A stretch of 64,000 nt of DNA from Echinicola shivajiensis (GTDB lineage Bacteria > Bacteroidota > Bacteroidia > Cytophagales > Cyclobacteriaceae), in the NCBI RefSeq assembly GCF_018642165.1, contig NZ_JAHHZM010000001.1, positions 1,102,255 through 1,166,254 of the forward strand, given 5' to 3'. Below the pieces are notes generated by a model. The model had not been told where the DNA came from. It worked only from the letters and a program-made list of their open reading frames with translations, and did no database searches. Made by a program: the position numbers and the translations under genes. Below are positions 8,659 to 16,535 of this stretch, one piece after another; within the stretch, counting starts at the first letter, position 1, and every line of letters begins with the position of its first letter.

Positions 8659-9285
8659 CTAGAAATCCAGCGGATCGAGGGATTTAAAATGACCATTCAT
8701 TTTAATTCTCTCTTTCGCTTTTTCTATCTCCCTTATAATAGGAAGTATTTGCTTTAAATGCTTAATCATAAAACTTATTCTGTCAGCTTCTTTTTCGATT
8801 AAAAGTAGCTGGTACTCCTCTTCCAATTTCAACCCCACTTTATGCGCATAAGTAAATGAATCTAAACCATTTAACTCTATTTCCTCACCTGTATGCAACA
8901 ACCGAAGCACCTCTTGTAAATAAAAAACATATTCGTTAAATAGTGCTTCAGAAACAAGATTATCATTCTGTAAAAACTCCACCTCTCCACCAGCATACAT
9001 CCTATCTTCCAATGGATTTTCGAATGTTTTCAATCTGAAGGGACGTTGACCTATGGTCTTAACATCCATCCTACCATCATCATATTCCTTATAAACCTCC
9101 ACTAGCCTCACTACAGTACCATGAGTCCTCAGCCTATCTGTATACACACAAACACCGAACTCAAGATTACCTTGCAAACAGTCCTTAACCAGTTGCTTAT
9201 ACCTAGGCTCAAAAATATGCAGATTCAAACTCTCTCCGGGGAAAGCAACAAGCTTTAAAGGGAATAATGGAATTGTAACACTCAT
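8659..9285 (-). CDS. LON-substrate-binding-domain protein
   Basis: A 208-residue protein made of the N-terminal (PUA-like) domain of Lon protease without the ATPase or protease parts. The family signature is at the start: IPLFPLKLVAFPGESLNLHI, then FEPRYKQLVKDCL, followed by GVCVYTD and GTVVRLVEVYKEYDDGRMDV. The C-terminal third is helical. I chose the ATG at 9285 because the conserved IPLFPL motif begins three residues later; a longer form from 9303 adds six residues. Stand-alone proteins of this type are common in bacteria, and their role in substrate recognition or protein quality control is not settled. It is transcribed alone and converges on the TPR/SH3 gene with 5 bases between the stops. 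Confidence 0.82.
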   Translation of the reverse strand: MSVTIPLFPLKLVAFPGESLNLHIFEPRYKQLVKDCLQGNLEFGVCVYTDRLRTHGTVVRLVEVYKEYDDGRMDVKTIGQRPFRLKTFENPLEDRMYAGGEVEFLQNDNLVSEALFNEYVFYLQEVLRLLHTGEEIELNGLDSFTYAHKVGLKLEEEYQLLLIEKEADRISFMIKHLKQILPIIREIEKAKERIKMNGHFKSLDPLDF

Positions 9286-9329
9286 CAGTATCTTAATTAT
9301 CAATACGACTCACTAAAACCTCAGTATTA

Positions 9330-9337
9330 CAAACGTA
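9330..9337 (-). promoter_or_regulatory. -7 promoter element for the LON-domain gene
   Basis: Read leftward TACGTTTG matches TAnnTTTG, 45 bases before the ATG. The -33 element is not evident. Confidence 0.45.
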
Positions 9338-9518
9338 AATTACCCCCTAAAGATGCTATCATACTGAAGCCTACTTCGCGCATTACCACGTGCTTTGCAA
9401 AAAAATAATGATGACCTAAAGCCATATCATACAGGAGAATATGACATAATCATCTCTATCATGCTTTAACCTGAGTATAAACACATTAGTAATGATCCAG
9501 TAAAAAAGAAGCAAAAAA

Positions 9519-9548
9519 AATCCGACCATAAATAATTATGATCGGATT
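9519..9548 (-). terminator. Terminator of the leftward sugar-oxidation operon
   Basis: Arms AATCCGA and TCGGATT, plus four inner pairs (CATA and TATG), surround a 6-base loop. An A-run on the left side gives the U-tract on the minus transcript. It lies about 20 bases after the stop of the last isomerase gene. Confidence 0.78.
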
Positions 9549-9566
9549 ATATTCAAAATTTCTCCA

Positions 9567-10469
9567 TCAGAACACCAATTTATTCATATACATGGCATTT
9601 TCTTTTGCTGCTTCCAGTGGAGTAGTACCTTCAAACTTCTCCTGCTCAACGACAAAATATTCCATTCCATTATCTTTGGCTGTTCTTAAAATCTTTCCGA
9701 AATCAATGCTACCTGTCCCTAAGACTGTGGAAGCATTACTCTCTCCACTTGCTGCTCCTTTTTCCCTATCTTTCACATGACAAAGACGGAAACGATTTTT
9801 ATAATTTTTAAAATAAGCTTCTGGATCTACCCCCGCAGTGACAGCCCAATAGATATCCAACTCAAAATCCACCAACTCAGGGTCTGTATAGTCCATCAGT
9901 ACATCTTGGGGGATTTGACCTTCCATCTCTTCAAAGGTATAACCATGATTATGGTAAGCAAACCTTAGTCCATTCTGCTTGCAGATCTCACCCACTTTAT
10001 TAAAACGGTCAGCCACCTTTTTCCATTCTTCAATAGATTCCTGCTGGCCAATATATGGGCAAATCAAATGCTTTATACCGATACTTCCAGCTTCCTCAGC
10101 AAGTTTTTCGGTATTTTCAAAAACATTGGCGTGGGATGAAATGAAGTTTAGCCCTAGGTCTGAAGTGAAGGACTTGAATTCCGTATTTTTCATTCCCCAG
10201 AAAATCCCTTTTCCACCATCATAACCTTCGATTTGATTATAACCAAACCCTGCTATCTTTTTAATGGTTTCTTGGGCATTTTCAGCCATATTCTCTTTCA
10301 CAGAGTAAAGCTGGACACCAAAGCTATCCAAGGTTCCTTTTACTGCTTCAGATACGGCTTCTTCTAAAACTTCAGACTCCTTTTTTGGAGAAGAGCAAAA
10401 CTGAAAAGGTAAAAAGGCCCCTGCTGCAAATGCAGCGCCCAACTTAATAAACTTTCTTCTTTCTTTCAT
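9567..10469 (-). CDS. Exported sugar phosphate isomerase/epimerase-type TIM barrel
   Basis: A 300-residue protein of the AP-endonuclease-2-like sugar isomerase fold. The N-terminus carries a twin-arginine signal, ERRKFIKLG at residues 3-11, and a possible lipid-attachment Cys25 (PFQFCSS). It is therefore probably exported already folded, which is unusual for a sugar isomerase. Metal-site motifs are visible: FAYHNHGYTFEE, FELDIYWAVTAG, RLCHVKDRE, and the last Glu in FVVEQEKFEG. It is the last gene of a five-gene leftward operon with a GMC oxidoreductase. An isomerase or lyase acting on oxidised (3-keto) sugars in the periplasm fits the context, but the exact reaction is unknown. Confidence 0.85.
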   Translation of the reverse strand: MKERRKFIKLGAAFAAGAFLPFQFCSSPKKESEVLEEAVSEAVKGTLDSFGVQLYSVKENMAENAQETIKKIAGFGYNQIEGYDGGKGIFWGMKNTEFKSFTSDLGLNFISSHANVFENTEKLAEEAGSIGIKHLICPYIGQQESIEEWKKVADRFNKVGEICKQNGLRFAYHNHGYTFEEMEGQIPQDVLMDYTDPELVDFELDIYWAVTAGVDPEAYFKNYKNRFRLCHVKDREKGAASGESNASTVLGTGSIDFGKILRTAKDNGMEYFVVEQEKFEGTTPLEAAKENAMYMNKLVF

Positions 10470-10530
10470 TTGGGGTTGGTATAGGTTTAAATTTAAAAAG
10501 GGGCAAAATCTTTTACCCCTTATTCAATAA

Positions 10531-11082
10531 TTAAATAGCGTAAGCTTTATCGCCTTTGTTATAGTCAATACATGGTTCCCATTTACCTGGAACCTCTACA
10601 TAATTCAAAGCCTGCGTAGCACCAATCTCAGAAGTAAAATAGCCCAATACAGTCAAATCCTTGAGCATCTTAAAGTACTTAGGTCCATTTTCGTCATTGG
10701 CAGTGGAGTTTAGCTTATTCAAATATTCAGTACGCTCCTCTTGACTGGCTTTCATAAAATCTTTTCCCACTTCTTCCTTGAAGCCAGATCTTAGGGAATT
10801 GAGGCCATCAACAAATTCCTTTTGCTGATCTTCCCAATAGGTATCCTTCACCATCATTACCATAAACGCTCCAATACCTGTTGCCTTGGCTCCTGGGGTA
10901 TCTGTGGTAGGAATAATGGTTTCTCCTATTTCATCTAAAAAGGCGATCTCCTCAGGAGAAAAGTCCAATCCTTCAATTTGCTTTTCTGGTGTACATCCTG
11001 TCAGGATGGCATTAGCGCCCACCATGGTTCCTCCCATCATGAGGACGACACTCTTTAATGCATCTCTTCTGTTCATTGCCAT
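10531..11082 (-). CDS. Gluconate 2-dehydrogenase subunit 3-like protein (Tat lipoprotein)
   Basis: A 183-residue small subunit of a membrane-bound, FAD-dependent sugar dehydrogenase. Residues 1-30 form a twin-arginine signal (NRRDALKS at 4-11) ending in a good lipobox, AILTGC, with Cys30. The mature part has the family motif FSPEEIAFLDEIGETIIPTTDTPGAKATG (split: FSPEEIAFLDEIGE and TIIPTTDTPGAKATGIG) and the C-terminal YFTSEIGATQAL. In characterised relatives such as gluconate and glucoside 3-dehydrogenases, this subunit carries the GMC subunit across the membrane. It is 17 bases downstream of the GMC gene, which lacks a signal of its own, exactly as expected for that pairing. Confidence 0.9.
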   Translation of the reverse strand: MAMNRRDALKSVVLMMGGTMVGANAILTGCTPEKQIEGLDFSPEEIAFLDEIGETIIPTTDTPGAKATGIGAFMVMMVKDTYWEDQQKEFVDGLNSLRSGFKEEVGKDFMKASQEERTEYLNKLNSTANDENGPKYFKMLKDLTVLGYFTSEIGATQALNYVEVPGKWEPCIDYNKGDKAYAI

Positions 11083-11099
11083 AGTCGTGTCTTTTTAGA

Positions 11100-12779
11100 T
11101 TATAGGTTACCTTTTTTTAATTCTTCCACTGCAAAGCTTGCGGCCCTAGCCGTCATGGCCATATAGGTCAAGGACGGATTTACTGCTGAGGCAGAGGTCA
11201 TCGCTGCTCCATCAGTTACAAATACGTTTTTCGCATCCCAAACTTGGTTGTTTCCATTCAGCACAGAGCTTTTAGGGTCTCTACCCATTCTAGCAGTACC
11301 CATCTCATGGATTCCTTGACCAAAAGTGTAGCCAGAATCATAAGTATTGACATCTTTAACTCCAGCTGCCTCTAACATTTCAGCAGCATCGTTCATCATG
11401 TCCTTCCTCATTTTTTCCTCATTTTCCTTGATTTCCGCATTCATCACCAAGGCATACATTCCCCACTTATCCTTCACTTCTTTACTCAATTTAATGGTAT
11501 TTTCATGATACGGCAAAATTTCCCCAAATGCCATCATCCCCATACTCCACGGTCCTGGCTCCGTCAAAGCCTCTTTAAGCGGACCTCCAATATTCATTTC
11601 TCCTACATTACGGCTCCATCCACTTCTACTTGCTCCTCCCTGATAACCAAAACCGCGTACATAATCGCGCTTGTCATCTCCTACATTACGGAACCTTGGA
11701 ATATAAACTCCTCCAGGCCTTCTACCGAAATAGTATTTATCCTCAAAACCTTCTACTTTTCCACTTGCTCCCAATCTGAAATGGTGATCCATCACATTGT
11801 GACCAAGCTCTCCTGAACTACTCCCTAATCCTTCTGGCCAAATATCGGTAGCAGAACGCATTAGAATCTGAGTTGAATTAAAAGCTGAAGCACATAAGAA
11901 CACTATTTTGGATTTATACTCAATAGTCTCCATGGTCTCTGCATCGATCACCTCAACGCCTGTAGCTTTCTTTGTGTCTTTGTCATAAATCACCCTATTG
12001 GCAATGGAGAAAGGCCTCAAGGTTAGATTACCCGTTGCCATTGCCGCAGGCAAAGTGGAAGACTGTGTACTAAAGTACCCACCAAATGGACAGCCCAACC
12101 AACACTTGTTACGGTATTGACACCCAGGTCTTCCTGGAAGTGGCTGGGTAATATTTGCGATACGGGCGTTGATCAGGTGGCGTTTACCCTCGAAGCTCTT
12201 CTCAAGCCTTGCTTTTACATCCTTCTCCACACAGTTCATGGCCATTGGCGGCATAAATTGCCCATCAGGCAAAACGTCCAAACCGTCTTTATTTCCAGCT
12301 ATACCTGCATGCTTCTCTACATAATCATACCAAGAGGCTATATCCTTATATCTTATCGGCCAATCAACAGCGATGCCTTCTTTTAAGTTGGCCTCAAAAT
12401 CCAAGTCAGACCACCTGTAACTTTGTCTACCCCAAAGCAAAGAACGACCACCTACTTGGTATCCCCTGAACCAGGTAAAAGGCTTCTCTTCCACATATGG
12501 ACTATCGTCCTCATGTGCCCACCAATCCAGCACTTGCTCATTGAGTACATAGTCTCTCTTCAAGTTAGGATGGTTTTCCACCATCTCCGTGGTTCTCCTT
12601 CCTCTGTGAGGAATTTCCCACGGTGCCTTGGTGGCATTCTTATAATCTTTTACGTGCTCCACATTTTGCCCTCTTTCAAGGAGCAAAACCTTCAATCCTT
12701 TTTCAGTCAATTCCTTGGCAGCCCAGCCGCCACTTATTCCGGAACCAACTACGATTGCATCGTACTCTTGATTAGCCAT
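11100..12779 (-). CDS. GMC-type FAD sugar dehydrogenase, catalytic subunit
   Basis: A 559-residue glucose-methanol-choline family oxidoreductase. The FAD-binding Rossmann motif VVGSGISGGWAAKEL is at residues 10-24, with the acidic ribose ligand in LLLERG. A conserved GGRSLLWGRQSYRW lies near 110. The catalytic His491 (HEMGTARMG) and Asn534 (SAVNPSLT) occupy the usual C-terminal sites. Cys220, Cys226 and Cys230 form a tight group, recalling the Fe-S ligands of FAD-dependent glucose dehydrogenases. No signal peptide is present, so export by hitchhiking on the adjacent Tat subunit is likely. With the cytochrome c gene of the divergent operon it would make a three-part dehydrogenase passing electrons to the respiratory chain. 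The best functional guess is glucoside 3-dehydrogenase; gluconate dehydrogenase is the alternative. Confidence 0.9.
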   Translation of the reverse strand: MANQEYDAIVVGSGISGGWAAKELTEKGLKVLLLERGQNVEHVKDYKNATKAPWEIPHRGRRTTEMVENHPNLKRDYVLNEQVLDWWAHEDDSPYVEEKPFTWFRGYQVGGRSLLWGRQSYRWSDLDFEANLKEGIAVDWPIRYKDIASWYDYVEKHAGIAGNKDGLDVLPDGQFMPPMAMNCVEKDVKARLEKSFEGKRHLINARIANITQPLPGRPGCQYRNKCWLGCPFGGYFSTQSSTLPAAMATGNLTLRPFSIANRVIYDKDTKKATGVEVIDAETMETIEYKSKIVFLCASAFNSTQILMRSATDIWPEGLGSSSGELGHNVMDHHFRLGASGKVEGFEDKYYFGRRPGGVYIPRFRNVGDDKRDYVRGFGYQGGASRSGWSRNVGEMNIGGPLKEALTEPGPWSMGMMAFGEILPYHENTIKLSKEVKDKWGMYALVMNAEIKENEEKMRKDMMNDAAEMLEAAGVKDVNTYDSGYTFGQGIHEMGTARMGRDPKSSVLNGNNQVWDAKNVFVTDGAAMTSASAVNPSLTYMAMTARAASFAVEELKKGNL

Positions 12780-12818
12780 AATAAATTATTAGGTTTATAG
12801 GTTTATAGGTAATTTAAA

Positions 12819-13685
12819 TTAGATATCACATAGAGCAATTGCTTCTCTTAAGGAAGCTGCTTTGTCTTTTGCCTTTGGAATAAATTCCTGAGCCACATGT
12901 CCTTTGAAACCTGTCTCTGCAATAGCCTTAACAATGGCAGGATAATTTAGCTCTTGACTCTCGTTAATTTCATTTCTACCTGGATTTCCACCGGTATGAT
13001 AATGACCATAATACTGATGGTTCTTTCGAATAGTCCTGATCACATCTCCTTCATCGATCTGCATATGGTAAATATCATATAGCAATTTAAAATTATCACT
13101 ATCCAATCTTTTGCATAACTCCACCCCCCATACACTCTTATCACACATATAATCTGGATGATCTACTTTACTGTTCAACAATTCCATCACCAAGGTAACA
13201 CCATGTTTTTCAGCAATTGGCAATAATTTCTGCAAGCCTTTCACACTGTTCTGGAGTCCAGTCTCATCATCCATTCCGTTTCTGTTCCCACTGAAACAGA
13301 TAAGATTTTTATAGCCGTTTTTTGCTACCAGAGGAATCATTTCAGTATAATTCTTAATCAGCTCATCATGGAATTCTGTATGACTAAAACCTTCCTCAAG
13401 ACTGATTTCAGCACCATTACACATAGAGCTGTATACGCCATGTTTTTGAGCTGTAGGCCAATCTTTTGGCCCCATTAAGTCAATTGCATTAAATCCAATA
13501 TCCTTAATCAATACACATAATTCATCTAAGGATAAATGACCATAAGTCCATCTACAAACAGAATGGTTGATATTCCCTTTAAGCATTTTTTGGTTATTCT
13601 TTGCGTTTAAATTCAAATAGGGCATGCCGCTAATTGCAGCAGTGCCCATGAGCATTTTCTTTAATGCGATCCTTCTTTCTGACAT
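12819..13685 (-). CDS. Tat-exported hydroxypyruvate-isomerase-like TIM barrel
   Basis: A 288-residue sugar isomerase/epimerase-fold protein. The start at 13685 gives a twin-arginine signal, SERRIALKK, followed by a short hydrophobic stretch, MLMGTAAISGMPYL. A longer frame would run into the upstream gene. The catalytic-metal motifs resemble hydroxypyruvate isomerase: LVMELLNSKVDHPDY, LLYDIYHMQIDEGD, YGHYHTGGNPGRNE and AQEFIPK. It lies 39 bases upstream of the GMC gene and 13 bases downstream of the permease gene, so it belongs to the same operon. It is probably a second periplasmic enzyme acting on the oxidised sugar. The substrate is unknown. Confidence 0.85.
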   Translation of the reverse strand: MSERRIALKKMLMGTAAISGMPYLNLNAKNNQKMLKGNINHSVCRWTYGHLSLDELCVLIKDIGFNAIDLMGPKDWPTAQKHGVYSSMCNGAEISLEEGFSHTEFHDELIKNYTEMIPLVAKNGYKNLICFSGNRNGMDDETGLQNSVKGLQKLLPIAEKHGVTLVMELLNSKVDHPDYMCDKSVWGVELCKRLDSDNFKLLYDIYHMQIDEGDVIRTIRKNHQYYGHYHTGGNPGRNEINESQELNYPAIVKAIAETGFKGHVAQEFIPKAKDKAASLREAIALCDI

Positions 13686-13698
13686 GTTTAGATCTAAA

Positions 13699-14931
13699 TT
13701 ATTCCGCAACTGGTGCAGGTTTCTTTTCTTTAAATGCCAATGCAAAAATCAAAGCTACCAAAACGGCTATTCCGGATGGAATCAACCAAATAGTTTCCCA
13801 GTTGTGAAGACCTTCAGCACCAGTGTAAGCATCAGTAATCATTCCAGCAACCCAGAACCCAATCAGCATTCCAACTCCATAGGTAGCTAGGGTAATCATT
13901 CCCTGGGCAGCGCTTTTGAACTTTTCACCTGCTTTGGAATCTGTATAAATTTGTCCTGAAACAAAGAAGAAATCATAACATATTCCGTGAAGCGCAATTC
14001 CTATCAAAAGCATGAATGAAAGTTCATTTACATTGCCATAAGCAAATAATGCATACCTGACCACCCAAGCGACCATCCCAACAAGTAAGGTTTTCTTGAT
14101 CCCGAACTTACTAAAGAAAACCGGGAGAAGCAACATAAACAACACCTCACTCACCTGACCCAGAGCCATTTTACTCGTCAAATTGGTCATCTCAATCTCC
14201 CCTAAAAACAAGCTGGCATTCTGATAATAAAAAGCCAATGGAATACATATCATGATAGAAGCAATGAAAAAGATCAAGTAGTTTTTATCCTTAAGCAAAG
14301 CAAAAGCATCAAGACCTAAAATCTCAGAAATGGTTTTCTTTTCGCCTTTGGAAATCTTAGGCGGAGTTTTTGGAAGGACAAAGCTATAGATACCTAAAAC
14401 AGCCGAAGCGATACAAGTCATCATAAAGGTATTTCTAAGCAATCCTTGGCCTGCTCCTTCTGCAGAATCCCAGCCAAACACCAAACTAATCACTAATCCT
14501 GCCACAATCCACCCAATGGTACCCCAAACTCTAATGGATCCAAATTCTTTTTCTGGATTGCTCATCTGGTTAAAAGAAACCGAATTCACCAAAGCCAAAG
14601 TCGGCATATATGCCACCATATAGGCAAATACATATGGGTAAAAAGTGGAAAAATCTTCGGCATTGTACATTTGGAACATCAATACTGCACCAATGATGTG
14701 TAATACGCCCAAGATTCTTTCTGCGTTAAAATACTTATCGGCAATTAGACCAATGATAAAAGGAGCAATAATAGCCCCAAATGACTGGGTTGAAAATGCT
14801 GCAGCACTTTGCGCACCAGTAGTACTAAGGTTTTTCTCGAGGAACAATCCCAAGGTCACAAACCAACCGCCCCAGATGAAGAATTCTAGGAACATCATAA
14901 AGGACAGCTTAAACTTGGTAGTAAAATTCAT
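13699..14931 (-). CDS. MFS permease, nucleoside:H+ symporter-like
   Basis: A 410-residue inner-membrane transporter with about 12 hydrophobic segments. It belongs to the nucleoside/H+ symporter branch of the major facilitator superfamily: the N-terminus has MMFLEFFIWGGWFVTLGLFL, and later come GSIRVWGTIGWIVAGL and LLIGIALHGICYDFFFVSGQ. It is the first gene of the operon that also encodes two Tat-exported isomerases and the GMC dehydrogenase. Members in Bacteroidota sugar operons are often annotated as nucleoside permeases without proof. Here a sugar derivative made in the periplasm is the more likely cargo. The promoter must lie in the 276-base region shared with the divergent Gfo/Idh/MocA gene. 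Confidence 0.87.
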   Translation of the reverse strand: MNFTTKFKLSFMMFLEFFIWGGWFVTLGLFLEKNLSTTGAQSAAAFSTQSFGAIIAPFIIGLIADKYFNAERILGVLHIIGAVLMFQMYNAEDFSTFYPYVFAYMVAYMPTLALVNSVSFNQMSNPEKEFGSIRVWGTIGWIVAGLVISLVFGWDSAEGAGQGLLRNTFMMTCIASAVLGIYSFVLPKTPPKISKGEKKTISEILGLDAFALLKDKNYLIFFIASIMICIPLAFYYQNASLFLGEIEMTNLTSKMALGQVSEVLFMLLLPVFFSKFGIKKTLLVGMVAWVVRYALFAYGNVNELSFMLLIGIALHGICYDFFFVSGQIYTDSKAGEKFKSAAQGMITLATYGVGMLIGFWVAGMITDAYTGAEGLHNWETIWLIPSGIAVLVALIFALAFKEKKPAPVAE

Positions 14932-15109
14932 AAGGTTTAATACGGGTTTTTGATTATTTTAATAAGTCACATCTTAAAATGAAAAAGCCAAACTACTTAA
15001 ATATTAATTTAAATTTTAGCGTTTTTCATTTAATTTTAGTTTTTGTATTTAAAGGACGTAAGTATAAATTATCTATTTATTAAAAGCATCACCACTCGTA
15101 ATACTATAT

Positions 15110-15117
15110 TACTTTTG
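15110..15117 (+). promoter_or_regulatory. -7 promoter element for the rightward sugar operon
   Basis: TACTTTTG matches TAnnTTTG, about 90 bases before the ATG at 15208. The surrounding divergent region is very AT-rich and contains two similar blocks, TTTTAGCGTTTTT and TTTTAGTTTTTG, near 15015-15048, which could be regulator half-sites. Confidence 0.45.
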
Positions 15118-15207
15118 GTCACTTTTGTGAGTAAAAAGACTGATAATTAGACGAATTAATCCTTAATTAATAAAAATTAATCCCAACATATAATCAAGAA
15201 AATAAAA

Positions 15208-16374
15208 ATGGATCAACGCAAACTTCGTATGGGCATGATCGGCGGAGGGCCCGGTTCCTTTATCGGGGCAGTTCACCGAATAGCTGCAAATATGGATGGT
15301 AAAATTGAATTGGTAGCAGGAGCCTTTAGCAGCAATGCTGAAAAATCAGCCCAAGCGGGCGCAGAACTCTGCTTGGAAAGCCATAGAATTTACCAGTCTT
15401 ATGATGAAATGTTTGAAAAGGAGAAACAACTCCCTGAAGACCAAAGGATCGATTTTGTCAGCATTGTCACTCCCAATCATGTCCACTTCGACCCCAGCAT
15501 TAAAGCGTTGAAAAATGGTTTCCATGTAGTACTTGACAAACCCATGACATTAAGTTTTGAGGAAGCCAAGGAACTCAACAAAGTTATTGAAGAAACAGGC
15601 CTTTTATTTTGCCTGACACACACTTACACAGGATACCCAATGGTCAAAGAAGCCAGACAATTGGTAGCCAATGGAACCTTAGGTAATATCAGAAAAGTAT
15701 ATGTAGAATACCCGCAAGGCTGGCTTTGGAAGGATTTTTCTGAAGAAGAAAACAAACAAGCTGGATGGAGAACCGACCCTAAAAGAAGTGGGGTCGCAGG
15801 ATGTATGGGAGACATTGGCACCCATGCCATGAACTTGGCGGAATATGTGAGTGGTCTTAAACTGGACAAACTCTGTGCAGACCTAAATACCACCCTTCCA
15901 GGCCGTATATTGGATGATGATGGGATCGTACTGCTGAGATTTGACAATGGTGCATCTGGGGTTTTGATGGCAAGCCAAATTGCCACTGGCGCAGAAAACA
16001 ACCTAAGAATCAGAGTTTACGGGGACAAGGCAGGCCTTGAGTGGCAACAAGAGGATGCCAATAGTCTAATCGTAAGATATCCTGAGCAGCCTGACCAAAT
16101 ATATCGAGCAGGTGCCAACAACGCATACCTCTCCTCCTATGCTTTAGCCAACAGCAGAACACCAGCAGGACATCCTGAAGGATACCTAGAAGCTTTTGCC
16201 AACCATTATAGAAATTTCGCACGTACGCTTTTGGCCCAATCAAACGGACAGGAAGCTGAAAAAGAATGGCTTGACTTTCCTGGAACTGAAGACGGACTCA
16301 GAGGCATGGCTTTTATAGAACATGTGGTAAAAAGTGGCAAATCCGAGCAAAAATGGACTAAATTCGAATTATAG
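15208..16374 (+). CDS. Gfo/Idh/MocA-family sugar dehydrogenase
   Basis: A 388-residue NAD(P)-dependent dehydrogenase. The N-terminal Rossmann domain starts with MGMIGGGPGSFIGAVHR, and the family motif VTPNHVHFDPSIKAL is followed by HVVLDKPMTLSFEEA, which holds the catalytic Lys of the EKP-type motif. The C-terminal domain has GDIGTHAMNLAEYV with the usual Asp/His. No signal peptide is present, so it is cytoplasmic. It leads the rightward operon, with a TIM-barrel isomerase, cytochrome c and DUF1080. In 3-keto-sugar pathways, such enzymes reduce the released 3-keto hexose or oxidise the glycoside. Which direction applies here is unknown. Confidence 0.9.
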   Translation: MDQRKLRMGMIGGGPGSFIGAVHRIAANMDGKIELVAGAFSSNAEKSAQAGAELCLESHRIYQSYDEMFEKEKQLPEDQRIDFVSIVTPNHVHFDPSIKALKNGFHVVLDKPMTLSFEEAKELNKVIEETGLLFCLTHTYTGYPMVKEARQLVANGTLGNIRKVYVEYPQGWLWKDFSEEENKQAGWRTDPKRSGVAGCMGDIGTHAMNLAEYVSGLKLDKLCADLNTTLPGRILDDDGIVLLRFDNGASGVLMASQIATGAENNLRIRVYGDKAGLEWQQEDANSLIVRYPEQPDQIYRAGANNAYLSSYALANSRTPAGHPEGYLEAFANHYRNFARTLLAQSNGQEAEKEWLDFPGTEDGLRGMAFIEHVVKSGKSEQKWTKFEL

Positions 16375-16438
16375 CACTTTAAAATAAAAGTCCACTTCTA
16401 ACTAATAAGGTCTAATTCGGCCTTTTGAATGCAAAAAG

Positions 16439-16469
16439 CTTTAGAAATGTTAAAAAAATATTTCTAAAG
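16439..16469. promoter_or_regulatory. 10-bp inverted repeat before the cytoplasmic isomerase gene
   Basis: Perfect arms CTTTAGAAAT and ATTTCTAAAG are separated by 11 A/T-rich bases, in the 161-base gap between two genes of the rightward operon. A promoter-like TATTTTG lies just downstream. The spacing suits an operator, or an RNA hairpin without a strong U-tract. Confidence 0.4.
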
Positions 16470-16535
16470 GATGTATTTTGCAGTACTGATATTCGCTAAA
16501 ACGATTAATTAAATAAACTTTTAAAAACCTATTGT

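Noticed and set aside
11505..12800. Several open frames opposite the GMC gene
   Set aside because: They lie wholly antisense to a well-supported gene and show no recognisable domain or start context.
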